This document shows, one piece after another, positions 8,819 to 17,367 of a DNA stretch of 64,000 bases. Source of the stretch: Rhodanobacter ginsengisoli (GTDB lineage: Bacteria; Pseudomonadota; Gammaproteobacteria; Xanthomonadales; Rhodanobacteraceae). Each line of letters begins with the position of its first letter. The stretch's first letter is position 1. Position numbers and translations under genes: made by a program. Below the pieces are notes generated by a model. It saw only the letters and a list, made by a program, of their open reading frames with translations. It had not been told where the DNA came from and searched no databases. The stretch spans positions 165,666 through 229,665 of the forward strand of contig NZ_JBHSNF010000005.1 of assembly GCF_042657065.1 (NCBI RefSeq), in the 5' to 3' direction.

Positions 8819-10294
8819 CTAAGGCTTCTGGCTGGCCACCGAGGTGTCACTGCGCCAGCCGCCACCGAGGGCGGCATACAGCGCAGCGGTATCGGCCAGC
8901 CGGGCGGCGCGTGCCTGGATCAGGCTGATGCGCGCCTGCTGGTAGCTGCGCTGGGCGTCGAGCAGGTTGAGATAGCCGGTGGCGCCCAGCCGGTATTGCT
9001 GGCGGGTCAGGTCCAGTTGCTGCGACGCCGCGCTTTCGGCGATGGCCTGCGCGGCCAGCCCCTGCGCATCGTATTGCAGCGCCTGCAGCGCATCGGCGAC
9101 GTTCTGGAACGCGACCAGCACGGTCTGCTGCCAGTCCGCCACGGCCTTGTCCAGGCCAGCCTGGGCGGCGCGCTTGCGGTGCAACAGCTCGCCGCCGTGG
9201 AACAGCGGCTGGGTCAGGCCCAAGCCCAGTGACCAGGCGCCGGTGCCGGCGGAAAACAGGTCGCCCGCGCGCAGCGCCTGCGAGCCGGCGCTGCCGGAAA
9301 GGGTGATCTGCGGCAGCATCGCCGCGGTGGCCACGCCGACCCCGGCCGACGCTGCATGCAGTTGCGCCGAGGCCGCGCGGATATCCGGGCGCTGATCGAC
9401 CAGGGTCGAGGGCAGGCTCACCGGGATGTCCTGCGGCAGGCTGATCGCATCCAGGGTCAGCGGCGACAATTCCAGTTGCGCCGGTGTGGTGCCCAGATAG
9501 GTCGCCAGCTGATTGCGAGTGGCGGCGAGCTGGGCGCGCAGCGGCGGCAGGGTGGCCTCGGTGATCGCCAGCTGGGTGCGCACGGCCAATGTGTCGGACA
9601 GCGATTTCGAGCCGATCTGCTGCTGCTGCCGGGCGATCCGCAGACTCTCGCGCTGGAAGCCGAGGATCTCCTCGGTCGCGCGCAGCTGCTCGCGCAACGA
9701 GGCCTCCTGCAGCGAGGCGGTTACCACGTTGGCGGCCAGGGTCAGATAGGTGGTGTCGAGTTGGGCGCGCTGATAGTCGGCCTGCGCCAGTTGCGCCTCG
9801 ATGCCGCGGCGCACGCCGCCGAACAGATCCAGCGTATAGCCCACGCTGACCGAGGCGTTGTAGATGGTGAACGGGCCGAGTCCGCCGGGAGCGCCGGATT
9901 GCGCTGCCGACTGCTTCTCGCGGGTGGCGCCGGCGGCGGCGTCCAGTGACGGGAACAGGCCGCCGCGAGTCGCATTGGCGTTTTCCTGCGCCTGGCGCAG
10001 CGCGGCCTGGGCCGAGGCAATCGTGGGGCTGTGGCTCAGCGCGGTGTTCACCCGGCGGGTCAGCTCGGGATTGTCGAACGTGGTCCACCAGCGTGCGGGC
10101 ACGTCGCGGCCCTGCATGAAGCGCTGCGCATCGCCATCGGCGGCGTGGGCCGACGTCGTGGCGGCAGGCAGCGCCTGGGCCGTGTAGCGATCGACCGGCG
10201 GCGCATCCGGGCGCCGGTAATCGGGGCCGACGGCGCAGCCGGCGAGGGACAGCCCGATCAGCACCGCCAGCGCGTGGGCGCGGCCGGTCCGCAC
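8819..10294 (-). CDS. RND efflux outer-membrane lipoprotein (NodT/OprM-like)
   Basis: A 491-residue outer-membrane factor. The lipobox LAGC ends a short signal peptide and is followed by AVGPDYRRP, the hallmark start of mature OprM/NodT proteins; two OEP repeats of long helices (rich in Gln and Ala) make the periplasmic tunnel. I propose the GTG at 10294, which puts the lipobox cysteine at residue 20. A TTG at 10327 and ATGs at 10387 and 10393 are in frame but would give an unusually long n-region, and none has a strong ribosome site. It is the first gene of the efflux operon, and 82 bases separate it from the adaptor gene. Confidence 0.88.
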   Translation of the reverse strand: MRTGRAHALAVLIGLSLAGCAVGPDYRRPDAPPVDRYTAQALPAATTSAHAADGDAQRFMQGRDVPARWWTTFDNPELTRRVNTALSHSPTIASAQAALRQAQENANATRGGLFPSLDAAAGATREKQSAAQSGAPGGLGPFTIYNASVSVGYTLDLFGGVRRGIEAQLAQADYQRAQLDTTYLTLAANVVTASLQEASLREQLRATEEILGFQRESLRIARQQQQIGSKSLSDTLAVRTQLAITEATLPPLRAQLAATRNQLATYLGTTPAQLELSPLTLDAISLPQDIPVSLPSTLVDQRPDIRAASAQLHAASAGVGVATAAMLPQITLSGSAGSQALRAGDLFSAGTGAWSLGLGLTQPLFHGGELLHRKRAAQAGLDKAVADWQQTVLVAFQNVADALQALQYDAQGLAAQAIAESAASQQLDLTRQQYRLGATGYLNLLDAQRSYQQARISLIQARAARLADTAALYAALGGGWRSDTSVASQKP

Positions 10295-10410
10295 GATGGG
10301 CTTCAGGTCAGACAGATGACTGGACAAGGGAATGGCCTGGGCAGGGTGGGAGCCGGCCCGGACAATAACATACCGACAAGTACACATATACATGACGATG
10401 AGCACAGGCG
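10295..10410 (-). promoter_or_regulatory. Probable promoter/operator region of the RND operon
   Basis: Between the outer-membrane factor start and the transketolase stop the DNA turns locally AT-rich (about 10360-10395), in contrast to its surroundings. This patch contains partly repeated ACATAC/GTACACATATAC sequences of the kind often seen in operators of TetR-type efflux repressors. No regulator gene is adjacent. I cannot assign exact -35/-10 boxes, so this is a candidate region only. Confidence 0.3.
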
Positions 10411-10467
10411 CGGCCGCGCCGACCTGTGAACAAAGTCGGCCCCGTCGGCCGTTCGCGCGGGCCATGG

Positions 10468-10500
10468 CGAACGCCCCAGGCCAGCTGCCGGGGGCGTTCG
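10468..10500 (-). terminator. Hairpin after transketolase gene
   Basis: CGAACGCCCC (10468-10477) pairs perfectly with GGGGCGTTCG (10491-10500) around a 13-base loop, 16 bases beyond the tkt stop. There is no T-tract on either strand, so it is either a factor-assisted terminator or an mRNA 3'-end stabiliser. Confidence 0.45.
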
Positions 10501-10515
10501 TCACCCGCCGCCGCC

Positions 10516-12567
10516 TCAGCTCCCGAGCAAGGCGCGGGCCCGGCGGACCACGTTGTCGACGGTAAAGCCGTATTCGCGCAGCAACACCCCGGCCGGTGCG
10601 GAGGCACCGAAGCGGTCGATGCCCAGCATGTCGCCCTGCTCGCCGGTGTAGCGGCGCCAGCCCTGCGCCACGCCCAGCTCCACCGCCAGTCGCGCGGTCA
10701 CCGCCGGCGGCAGGACCTGGTCGCGATAGCCCGGCGATTGCGCGTCGAACAGTTCCCAGCTCGGCATCGACACGCAACGCACTGCGATGCCACGGCCCTG
10801 CAGCTGTTCCGCCGCGGCCAGGATCAGAGCGACCTCGGAGCCGCTGGCGATCAGGATCAGCGCCGGCTTGCCGTCGGCCGGATCGCTCAACACGTAGGCG
10901 CCCCGGCGCAGGCCTTCGGCGCTGGCGTAGCGCCCGCGGTCGAGCGTGGGCAGGTTCTGCCGGGTCAGCGCCAGCAGCACCGGGTGCGCGGTCGACTCCA
11001 CCGCCACTTTCCACGCCACCGCGGTTTCGTTGGCGTCGGCCGGACGGATCACGGTGAGGTTGGGGATCGCGCGCAGGCTGGCCAGCTGCTCAATCGGCTG
11101 ATGGGTGGGGCCATCCTCGCCCAGCGCGATGCTGTCGTGGGTGAACACGTGCACCACGTGCACGCCCATCAGCGCGGCGAGGCGGATCGCCGGCCGCATG
11201 TAGTCGGAGAAGATCAGGAAGGTCGAGCCGTACGGCAGGAAACCGCCGTGCACGGCCAGGCCGTTGGCGATCGCACCCATCGCGTGCTCGCGTACGCCGA
11301 AGTGCAGGTTGCGCCCGGCGTAACTCCAGCCGCCGCCATCGGAACCCTGGGTGTCCTGCTCCGCGGTCGCCGCCGGATTGAAATCGCCCAGGCCTTTCAG
11401 GTTGGTGTGGGTGGAGGAATCGAGGTCCGCCGAGCCACCGAACAGGGCAGGCAGTTTCGGCGCGATCGCGTTCATCACCTGGCCGCTGGCGACGCGGGTG
11501 GCGATGCCCCTGGCGTCGGCGGGAAACACCGGGATGTCCGCATCCCAACCCGGTGGCAGCTCGCCACGCAGGCGACCCTGCAGTTCCTGCGCCAGTTCCG
11601 GGAAAGCGTTCGCATAGCCGTCCAGACGTCCATTCCACTCACGCTGGGCCCGCGCTCCGCGCTCCAGCGCCTCATGGAAGTGGTCGAGTGCGGGTTTCGG
11701 CAGCAGGAAGTCGGGCTCCACCGGCCAGCCCAGCTTCTGCTTGGTCTTCTTCACGTCCTCGACGCCCAGCGGCGAGCCGTGCGCCTTGAACGAATCCTGT
11801 TCGGGCGAGCCGTAGCCGATATGCGTGCGCACCAGGATCAGCGATGGCCGCGCGGTGTCGGCGCGCGCGGCCTCCACCGCGGCATCGATCGCGGCCAGGT
11901 CGTTGCCATCGTCCACCTTGATGGTCTGCCAGCCATACGCCTCGAAGCGCCGTGCGCGGTCCTCGGAGAACGTGATGTCGGTGCCGGCGGCGAGGGTGAC
12001 GTAGTTGTCGTCGTACAGGCAGATCAGCTTGCCCAGTTTCAGGTGCCCGGCCAGCGAGGCCGCCTCGCTGGCCACGCCCTCCATCAGGTCGCCGTCGCTG
12101 ACGATCGCCCAGGTGCGATGGTCGATCACCCGGTGGCCGTCGCGGTTGTAGCGGGCAGCCAGATGCGCCTCGCCGATCGCCATGCCGACCGCGTTGGCCA
12201 GGCCCTGCCCCAGCGGCCCGGTGGTGATCTCCACGCCGGGCGTGTGACCGTATTCGGGATGCCCGGGCGCCTTGCTGCCCCACTGGCGAAAGTGTTTGAG
12301 GTCATCCAGCGAGAGGTCGTAGCCGGTCACGTGCAGCAGGCTGTAGAGCAGCGCCGAACCGTGTCCGGCCGACAGCACGAAGCGGTCGCGGTCGACCCAG
12401 TGCGGATCGGCCGGGTGGTATTTCATGTGCTTCGTCCACAGCACGTAGGCCATCGGCGCTGCACCGAGCGGCAGGCCGGGATGGCCGCTGTTGGCGTTCT
12501 GCACCATGTCCACCGAGAGGAAGCGGAGCGTGTCGATGCATTGCTGGTCGAGTGTGGCGTCGGTCAT
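10516..12567 (-). CDS. tkt: Transketolase
   Basis: A 683-residue thiamine-diphosphate enzyme that moves two-carbon ketol units between sugar phosphates in the non-oxidative pentose phosphate pathway. The N-terminal NANSGHPGLPLGAAP segment, the ThDP/Mg binding stretch with SDGDLMEGV and LICLYDDN, and the pyrimidine-domain segment FGVREHAMG are all present. The C-terminal domain is full length. The family glycine-rich metal motif usually reads GDG; here it is SDGD, a common variant. A GAGG lies about ten bases before the ATG. It is read in the same direction as the zwf-tal-pgi-pgm cluster upstream but is separated from it by the cytochrome and VIT genes, so it may have its own promoter. Confidence 0.97.
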   Translation of the reverse strand: MTDATLDQQCIDTLRFLSVDMVQNANSGHPGLPLGAAPMAYVLWTKHMKYHPADPHWVDRDRFVLSAGHGSALLYSLLHVTGYDLSLDDLKHFRQWGSKAPGHPEYGHTPGVEITTGPLGQGLANAVGMAIGEAHLAARYNRDGHRVIDHRTWAIVSDGDLMEGVASEAASLAGHLKLGKLICLYDDNYVTLAAGTDITFSEDRARRFEAYGWQTIKVDDGNDLAAIDAAVEAARADTARPSLILVRTHIGYGSPEQDSFKAHGSPLGVEDVKKTKQKLGWPVEPDFLLPKPALDHFHEALERGARAQREWNGRLDGYANAFPELAQELQGRLRGELPPGWDADIPVFPADARGIATRVASGQVMNAIAPKLPALFGGSADLDSSTHTNLKGLGDFNPAATAEQDTQGSDGGGWSYAGRNLHFGVREHAMGAIANGLAVHGGFLPYGSTFLIFSDYMRPAIRLAALMGVHVVHVFTHDSIALGEDGPTHQPIEQLASLRAIPNLTVIRPADANETAVAWKVAVESTAHPVLLALTRQNLPTLDRGRYASAEGLRRGAYVLSDPADGKPALILIASGSEVALILAAAEQLQGRGIAVRCVSMPSWELFDAQSPGYRDQVLPPAVTARLAVELGVAQGWRRYTGEQGDMLGIDRFGASAPAGVLLREYGFTVDNVVRRARALLGS

Positions 12568-12683
12568 GGAACTAGCCTCGGGCGGACGGGACGGGAATGA
12601 GCTCCCGTCAGGATGCCCGGGCGCAGGTCAAGCGCACGTCATGCCGCCGCACATGGCGCGGGGGCCGTCCGTCCGCCGTCGGG

Positions 12684-13382
12684 TCAGCCCGTCACACCGA
12701 ACAGCATGCCGACGCCGGTGGTGATCGCCATGGCCAGCGCACCCCAGAACGTGATGCGGATGACGCCGGTGCGGATCCTGGCGCCGCCGGTGCGGGCAGC
12801 CAGCCCGCCGAGGACGGCCAGGAAGATCAGCGAGGTGATGAAGACCGACCACAACAGCACCGAGGCGGGACTCAGCAGCACCACCAGCAGCGGCAGCGCC
12901 GCGCCGATCGCAAAGCTCAGCGCCGAGGCACCGGCGGCCTGCAGCGGCTTGGCCCGCAGGATCTCGGTGATGCCCAGCTCGTCGCGGGCATGCGCATCCA
13001 GCGCGTCGTGCGCCATCAGCTGCTCGGCGACCTGATTGGCCAGCGCCTTGTCCAGCCCGCGGCCGACGTAGATCGCCGCCAACTCCTTGTGCTCGCCGGC
13101 CTCGTCGGTCAGCAGTTCGTGCCGTTCCTTCTCCAGCTCGGCGTGTTCGCTGTCGGCCTGCGAGTGCACCGACACGTATTCGCCGGCCGCCATCGACATC
13201 GCGCCGGCGACCAGCCCCGCACTGCCGGCGATCAGGATCGCCTGGCCGGAAGCGTGCGCCGCCGCCACACCCAGTACCAGGCTGGCGGTGGAGACGATGC
13301 CGTCGTTGGCGCCGAGCACGGCCGCGCGCAGCCAGCCCATGCGACCGGTGAGATGCCTTTCGTTGTGGTGGCGTCGAGACAC
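12684..13382 (-). CDS. VIT1/CCC1 family iron/manganese transporter
   Basis: A 232-residue inner-membrane protein. The N-terminal helix pair contains LGANDGIVSTASLVLGVAAA and AGAMSMAAGEYVSVHSQADS, the two signature stretches of the VIT/DUF125 family (the Asp, Met and Glu residues line the metal path). A cytosolic acidic/His-containing helical segment (HAELEKERHELL to about residue 130) and three further hydrophobic helices follow. By family it exports or sequesters Fe(II) or Mn(II). It lies between tkt and the cytochrome gene on the same strand, with gaps of 116 and 59 bases. Confidence 0.88.
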   Translation of the reverse strand: MSRRHHNERHLTGRMGWLRAAVLGANDGIVSTASLVLGVAAAHASGQAILIAGSAGLVAGAMSMAAGEYVSVHSQADSEHAELEKERHELLTDEAGEHKELAAIYVGRGLDKALANQVAEQLMAHDALDAHARDELGITEILRAKPLQAAGASALSFAIGAALPLLVVLLSPASVLLWSVFITSLIFLAVLGGLAARTGGARIRTGVIRITFWGALAMAITTGVGMLFGVTG

Positions 13383-13441
13383 GCATGTGCTCCGTGGTCA
13401 GGGGGTTTGCATGCTCCGTGCCCGGTGCGGGGACGGCATGT

Positions 13442-13984
13442 TCAGAGCATCCGGGTCAGGGTGTTGTCGCGGCGGCGATAGTGATGCCACAGCGCGGCCA
13501 GGATATGCAGCGCGATCACGTAATAGAAGATCGTGCCGATGGTGCCATGGATATGCTCGAACTGGTGCCCCAGCGCGCGGTCGGGCTGGCCCACGAACGA
13601 CGGCAGCAGGGTCACGCCGAACAGGGCGACCGGCTTGCCCTCGATCTGCAGGGTGATCAGGCCCAGGATCGGCTGGATCAGCAGGAACGCATACAGGGCC
13701 ACATGGGTGAGCTTGCCCAGCAGTTCGCTCCAGTGCGGCGGTGGCGGGGAAATCGGCGGCTGGCCGTTGCGCCGGCGCAGCCACAGGCGGGGCAGCACCA
13801 GCAGCAGCACGGCGAGCCCGGCGACGAAGTGCGAGCCGAGTATGTTGGCGCGTGCGGCACTGCCCCTGGCGAACAGCTCGAACAGGTTGATGCACAGGTA
13901 GGCCAGCAGCACCAGCGCGAACATGAGCCAGTGCATCCGCCGACTGGATGCCGCGTAGCGAGATTTCAGGTCCGTCGATGACAT
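13442..13984 (-). CDS. Cytochrome b561 (CybB-like)
   Basis: A 180-residue inner-membrane di-heme cytochrome with four helices. Candidate heme-ligand histidines are in RMHWLMFALVLL (helix 1), GSHFVAGLAVLL (helix 2) and HGTIGTIFYYVIALHILAAL (helix 4). The C-terminal WHHYRRRDNTLTRML is the usual end of bacterial b561 proteins. It probably shuttles electrons between quinone and an acceptor; the partner is unknown. The ATG at 13984 (MSSTDLKSRY) is preferred over a GTG at 14017 because it starts at the conserved basic RYxxxSRRMHW segment. It lies 69 bases downstream of pgm and may be read through from it. Confidence 0.9.
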   Translation of the reverse strand: MSSTDLKSRYAASSRRMHWLMFALVLLAYLCINLFELFARGSAARANILGSHFVAGLAVLLLVLPRLWLRRRNGQPPISPPPPHWSELLGKLTHVALYAFLLIQPILGLITLQIEGKPVALFGVTLLPSFVGQPDRALGHQFEHIHGTIGTIFYYVIALHILAALWHHYRRRDNTLTRML

Positions 13985-14053
13985 GGGTGATCCCGATGAG
14001 GTGGAGAGAGGCGGCACAGCCCGCGCCCGGCGACGATCCCGCGACGCCCGCGG

Positions 14054-15706
14054 TCAGTCGCCCGCGATGGCGGCGTCGACGATCTTCTGCGCCTCGGCGA
14101 GAATGCCGTGCAAATCTTCGCGATTGCTGAAGCTCTCCGCATAAATCTTGTAGATCGCCTCGGTGCCGGACGGGCGCGCGGCGAACCAGCCACTGGCGGC
14201 AACCACCTTGATCCCGCCGATCGGCGCGCCGTTGCCGGGGGCATGGCTCAGCACCTGCTCGATCTTTTCGCCGGCCAGCCGCTCGATCTTCAGCTGATCG
14301 GGCGACAGTTTCGCGAGCCGGGCCTTCTGCGCCGGGGTGGCCGCGGCCTCGACCCGGTCGGCGAACGGCTCCCCCAGTTCGCTGGTCAGCCGGGCGTACA
14401 GCTGGCCCGGGTCCTTGCCCTCGCGGGCGGTGATCTCGGCCGACAGCAGCGCCGGCACGAGGCCGTCCTTGTCGGTGGTCCACACCGAACCGTCGCGGCG
14501 CAGCAGCGAGGCGCCCGCGCTTTCCTCGCAGCCGAAGCCCAGCGAGCCATCGAACAGGCCCTCGGAGAACCACTTGAAGCCGACCGGCACCTCGTACAGC
14601 TTGCGCCCCAGCCGCTTCGCCACGCGGTCGATCAGGGTCGTGCTGACCACGGTCTTGCCTACCGCCGCGTTCGCGCTCCACTGCGGGCGGTGGGTGAACA
14701 GGTAGTCGATCAGCACGGACAGGTAGTGGTTCGGCTCCATCAGCCCGCCGCTGCGGGTGACCACGCCGTGGCGATCGTGGTCGGTGTCGCAGGCGAACGC
14801 GACGTCGTACTGCTCCTTCAGTCCGATCAGCCGCTGCATCGCGTACTTCGACGACGGATCCATGCGGATTTTGCCGTCCCAGTCCACCGTCATGAACGCG
14901 AACTGCGGGTCGACCGTGTCGCTGACCACGGTGAGGTCGAGCTTGTAGCGCTCGGCGATCGGTGCCCAGTAGTGCACGCCGGCGCCGCCCAGCGGATCGA
15001 CGCCCATGTGCACGCCGGCGCTGCGGATCAGGTCGAAGTCGATGACGTTGGCGAGGTCGGTGACGTAATGGTTGAGGTAGTCGTGCGGATGCGTGCTGGC
15101 GGCCTGGCGCGCCTGCGCGAACGGTATCCGGCGGACCCCGTTCAGGCCGTTCTCGAGCAGCGCGTTCGCGCGCTGCTGCACCCAGCCGGTGATCTCGGTA
15201 TCGGCCGGGCCGCCGTTGCTCGGGTTGTACTTGAAGCCGCCGTTGTCCGGCGGATTGTGCGATGGCGTGATCACGATGCCGTCGGCCAGGCCGGTGGTGC
15301 GGCCCTTGTTGTAGACCAGGATCGCGTGCGAGATCGCCGGCGTCGGGGTGAACTCGCCGCCGGCCGAGATCATCGTCTCGACGCCATGGGCGGCCAGCAC
15401 TTCCAGCGCGTCCTCGAACGCCGGCTGCGACAGCGCATGGGTATCAAAGCCGACGAACAGCGGGCCGTCGATGCCCTTGCCCTGGCGGTACTCGCAGATC
15501 GCCTGGGTGATCGCCAGGATATGCGCGCGGTTGAAGCTGCGTTCGAGCGAGCTGCCGCGATGGCCGGAGGTGCCGAACGCGACCCGCTGGGCCGCTACCG
15601 ACGGATCCGGTTTCAGGTCGGCATACGCCGCCAGCAGCCTGGGCATATCGACCAGGATCGACGTCGGTGCCGGCTTGCCGGCAAGCGGGCTGATCTTCTG
15701 GGTCAT
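14054..15706 (-). CDS. pgm: Phosphoglucomutase (alpha-D-glucose phosphate-specific)
   Basis: A 550-residue cytosolic enzyme that interconverts glucose 1-phosphate and glucose 6-phosphate; the E. coli enzyme is 546 residues. It carries the phosphoserine loop TPSHNPPDNGG (Ser near residue 149), the metal loop DTDHDRHG (about 307), the sugar-binding loop CEESAGAS, and the C-terminal phosphate-binding RPSGTEAIYKIYAES. The start codon overlaps the pgi stop as ATGA (15703-15706), which implies translational coupling. In this context it links hexose phosphates from Pgi to glucose 1-phosphate for nucleotide sugars and glucans, which fits the large glucan synthase gene about 6 kb upstream. Confidence 0.96.
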   Translation of the reverse strand: MTQKISPLAGKPAPTSILVDMPRLLAAYADLKPDPSVAAQRVAFGTSGHRGSSLERSFNRAHILAITQAICEYRQGKGIDGPLFVGFDTHALSQPAFEDALEVLAAHGVETMISAGGEFTPTPAISHAILVYNKGRTTGLADGIVITPSHNPPDNGGFKYNPSNGGPADTEITGWVQQRANALLENGLNGVRRIPFAQARQAASTHPHDYLNHYVTDLANVIDFDLIRSAGVHMGVDPLGGAGVHYWAPIAERYKLDLTVVSDTVDPQFAFMTVDWDGKIRMDPSSKYAMQRLIGLKEQYDVAFACDTDHDRHGVVTRSGGLMEPNHYLSVLIDYLFTHRPQWSANAAVGKTVVSTTLIDRVAKRLGRKLYEVPVGFKWFSEGLFDGSLGFGCEESAGASLLRRDGSVWTTDKDGLVPALLSAEITAREGKDPGQLYARLTSELGEPFADRVEAAATPAQKARLAKLSPDQLKIERLAGEKIEQVLSHAPGNGAPIGGIKVVAASGWFAARPSGTEAIYKIYAESFSNREDLHGILAEAQKIVDAAIAGD

Positions 15707-17367
15707 TTCGTTTCCGGGGTCGTGCCGTCACGCAGCTGGCGATAGCGACGGATCAGGCGGTTGGTCGAGCTGTCGTGGGCGAGCGTCGGTTCGTCGGTCG
15801 CGGTCAGTTCGGCGATGGTCGTCTTCGCCAGCTGCTTGCCCAGCTCCACGCCCCACTGGTCGAACGAATCGATGCCCCAGATCACGCCCTGCACGAACAC
15901 GCTGTGCTCGTACAGCGCGATCAGCGTACCCAGCGCATGCGGGGTCAGCCGCTCTGCGAGGATCGTGCTGCTGGGCCGGTTGCCGCTGAACGTGCGATGG
16001 GGCACCAGCGCCTCGGGCGTGCCTTCGGCACGCACCTGCTCCGCGCTCTTGCCGAACGCCAGCGCCTCGCCCTGGGCGATCAGGTTCGCCATCAGCAGGT
16101 CGTGCTGGTCGCCGCCGCCGCGGACCGGCAGCGGATTCAGGCTCTGGCCGAAGCCGATGAAGTCGCACGGCACGATGCGTGTGCCCTGGTGGATCAGCTG
16201 GTAGAACGAATGCTGGCCGTTGGTGCCCGGTTCGCCCCAGTAGATCGGGCCGGTGGCGTAGTCCACGGCGGTGCCGTCGAGGGTCACGCTCTTGCCGTTG
16301 CTCTCCATCGTCAGCTGCTGCAGGTAGGCCGGGAAGCGCTTCAGGTATTGCTCGTACGGCAGCACCGCCACGCTGGCGGCATCGAGGAAGTTGTTGTTCC
16401 AGATCGCCAGCAGGCCCATCAGCACCGGCAGGTTGCGTTCGTACGGGGCGTGCCGGAAGTGTTCGTCCATCGCGTGGAAGCCGGCCAGCATCTCGCGGAA
16501 CCGCTCCGGCCCGATCGCCAGCATGGTCGACAGCCCGATCGCCGATTCCATCGAATAGCGCCCGCCGACCCAGTCCCAGAAACCGAACATGTGCGCGGTG
16601 TCGATGCCGAACTTCGCCACTTCGTCGGCGTTGGTGGAGACCGCCACGAAATGCTTCGCGATCGCCTTCTCGTCGCCCAGCGCGTCCAGGCACCAGGCGC
16701 GCGCGGCCTGGGCATTGCTCAGCGTCTCCAGCGTGGTGAAGGTCTTCGAGCAGACGATGAACAGGGTCTCGGCGGCGTCGAGGTCGCGGGTCGCCTCGAC
16801 AAAGTCGGTGCCGTCCACGTTCGACACGAAACGGAAGGTCATCTCGCGCGCGCTGTAGTCGCGCAACGCCTCGTAGGCCATCACCGGGCCGAGGTCGGAG
16901 CCGCCGATGCCGATGCTGACCACGTTGCGGATGCGCTTGCCGCTGTGGCCCAGCCAGCTGCCGCTGCGCACCCGGTCGGCAAACGCCGCCATGCGGTCCA
17001 GCACGGCATGCACGTCCGCCACCACGTCGTGGCCGTCGACCAGGATCTGCTCGCCGGCGGGCGCGCGCAGCGCCACGTGCAGCACGGCGCGGTTCTCGGT
17101 GGTGTTGATCCGCTCGCCGCCGAACATCGCCTCGGTATGCCCCGGCAGATCGCAGGCCGCGGCCAGTTCGCGCAACAGGCGCAGGGTGTCGCTGTCGACG
17201 CGCTGCTTGGAGTAATCCAGGTACAGGCCGACCTCCTCGAGCGCGAACGCCTCGCCGCGCTGCGGATCGTCGGCAAACAGCTCGCGCAGGTGTTTCTCGC
17301 CGATCACGGCGGCGTGTTGCTGCAGTGCCTGCCAGGACGGCAGTCTCCTCAGTCTCGAATGGCTCAT
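15703..17367 (-). CDS. pgi: Glucose-6-phosphate isomerase
   Basis: A 554-residue enzyme that interconverts glucose 6-phosphate and fructose 6-phosphate. Seen are VSIGIGGSDLGPVM in the nucleotide-like phosphate-binding fold, GGRYSMESAIGLSTML, and the family signature DSFDQWGVELGKQLA near residue 504. The length matches E. coli Pgi (549). The start is ATG 17367 (MSHSRLRRLP), which overlaps the tal stop as ATGA; the same frame stays open far into tal, but that part is antiparallel-frame noise. It is the fourth gene of a five-gene coupled operon. Confidence 0.96.
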   Translation of the reverse strand: MSHSRLRRLPSWQALQQHAAVIGEKHLRELFADDPQRGEAFALEEVGLYLDYSKQRVDSDTLRLLRELAAACDLPGHTEAMFGGERINTTENRAVLHVALRAPAGEQILVDGHDVVADVHAVLDRMAAFADRVRSGSWLGHSGKRIRNVVSIGIGGSDLGPVMAYEALRDYSAREMTFRFVSNVDGTDFVEATRDLDAAETLFIVCSKTFTTLETLSNAQAARAWCLDALGDEKAIAKHFVAVSTNADEVAKFGIDTAHMFGFWDWVGGRYSMESAIGLSTMLAIGPERFREMLAGFHAMDEHFRHAPYERNLPVLMGLLAIWNNNFLDAASVAVLPYEQYLKRFPAYLQQLTMESNGKSVTLDGTAVDYATGPIYWGEPGTNGQHSFYQLIHQGTRIVPCDFIGFGQSLNPLPVRGGGDQHDLLMANLIAQGEALAFGKSAEQVRAEGTPEALVPHRTFSGNRPSSTILAERLTPHALGTLIALYEHSVFVQGVIWGIDSFDQWGVELGKQLAKTTIAELTATDEPTLAHDSSTNRLIRRYRQLRDGTTPETK

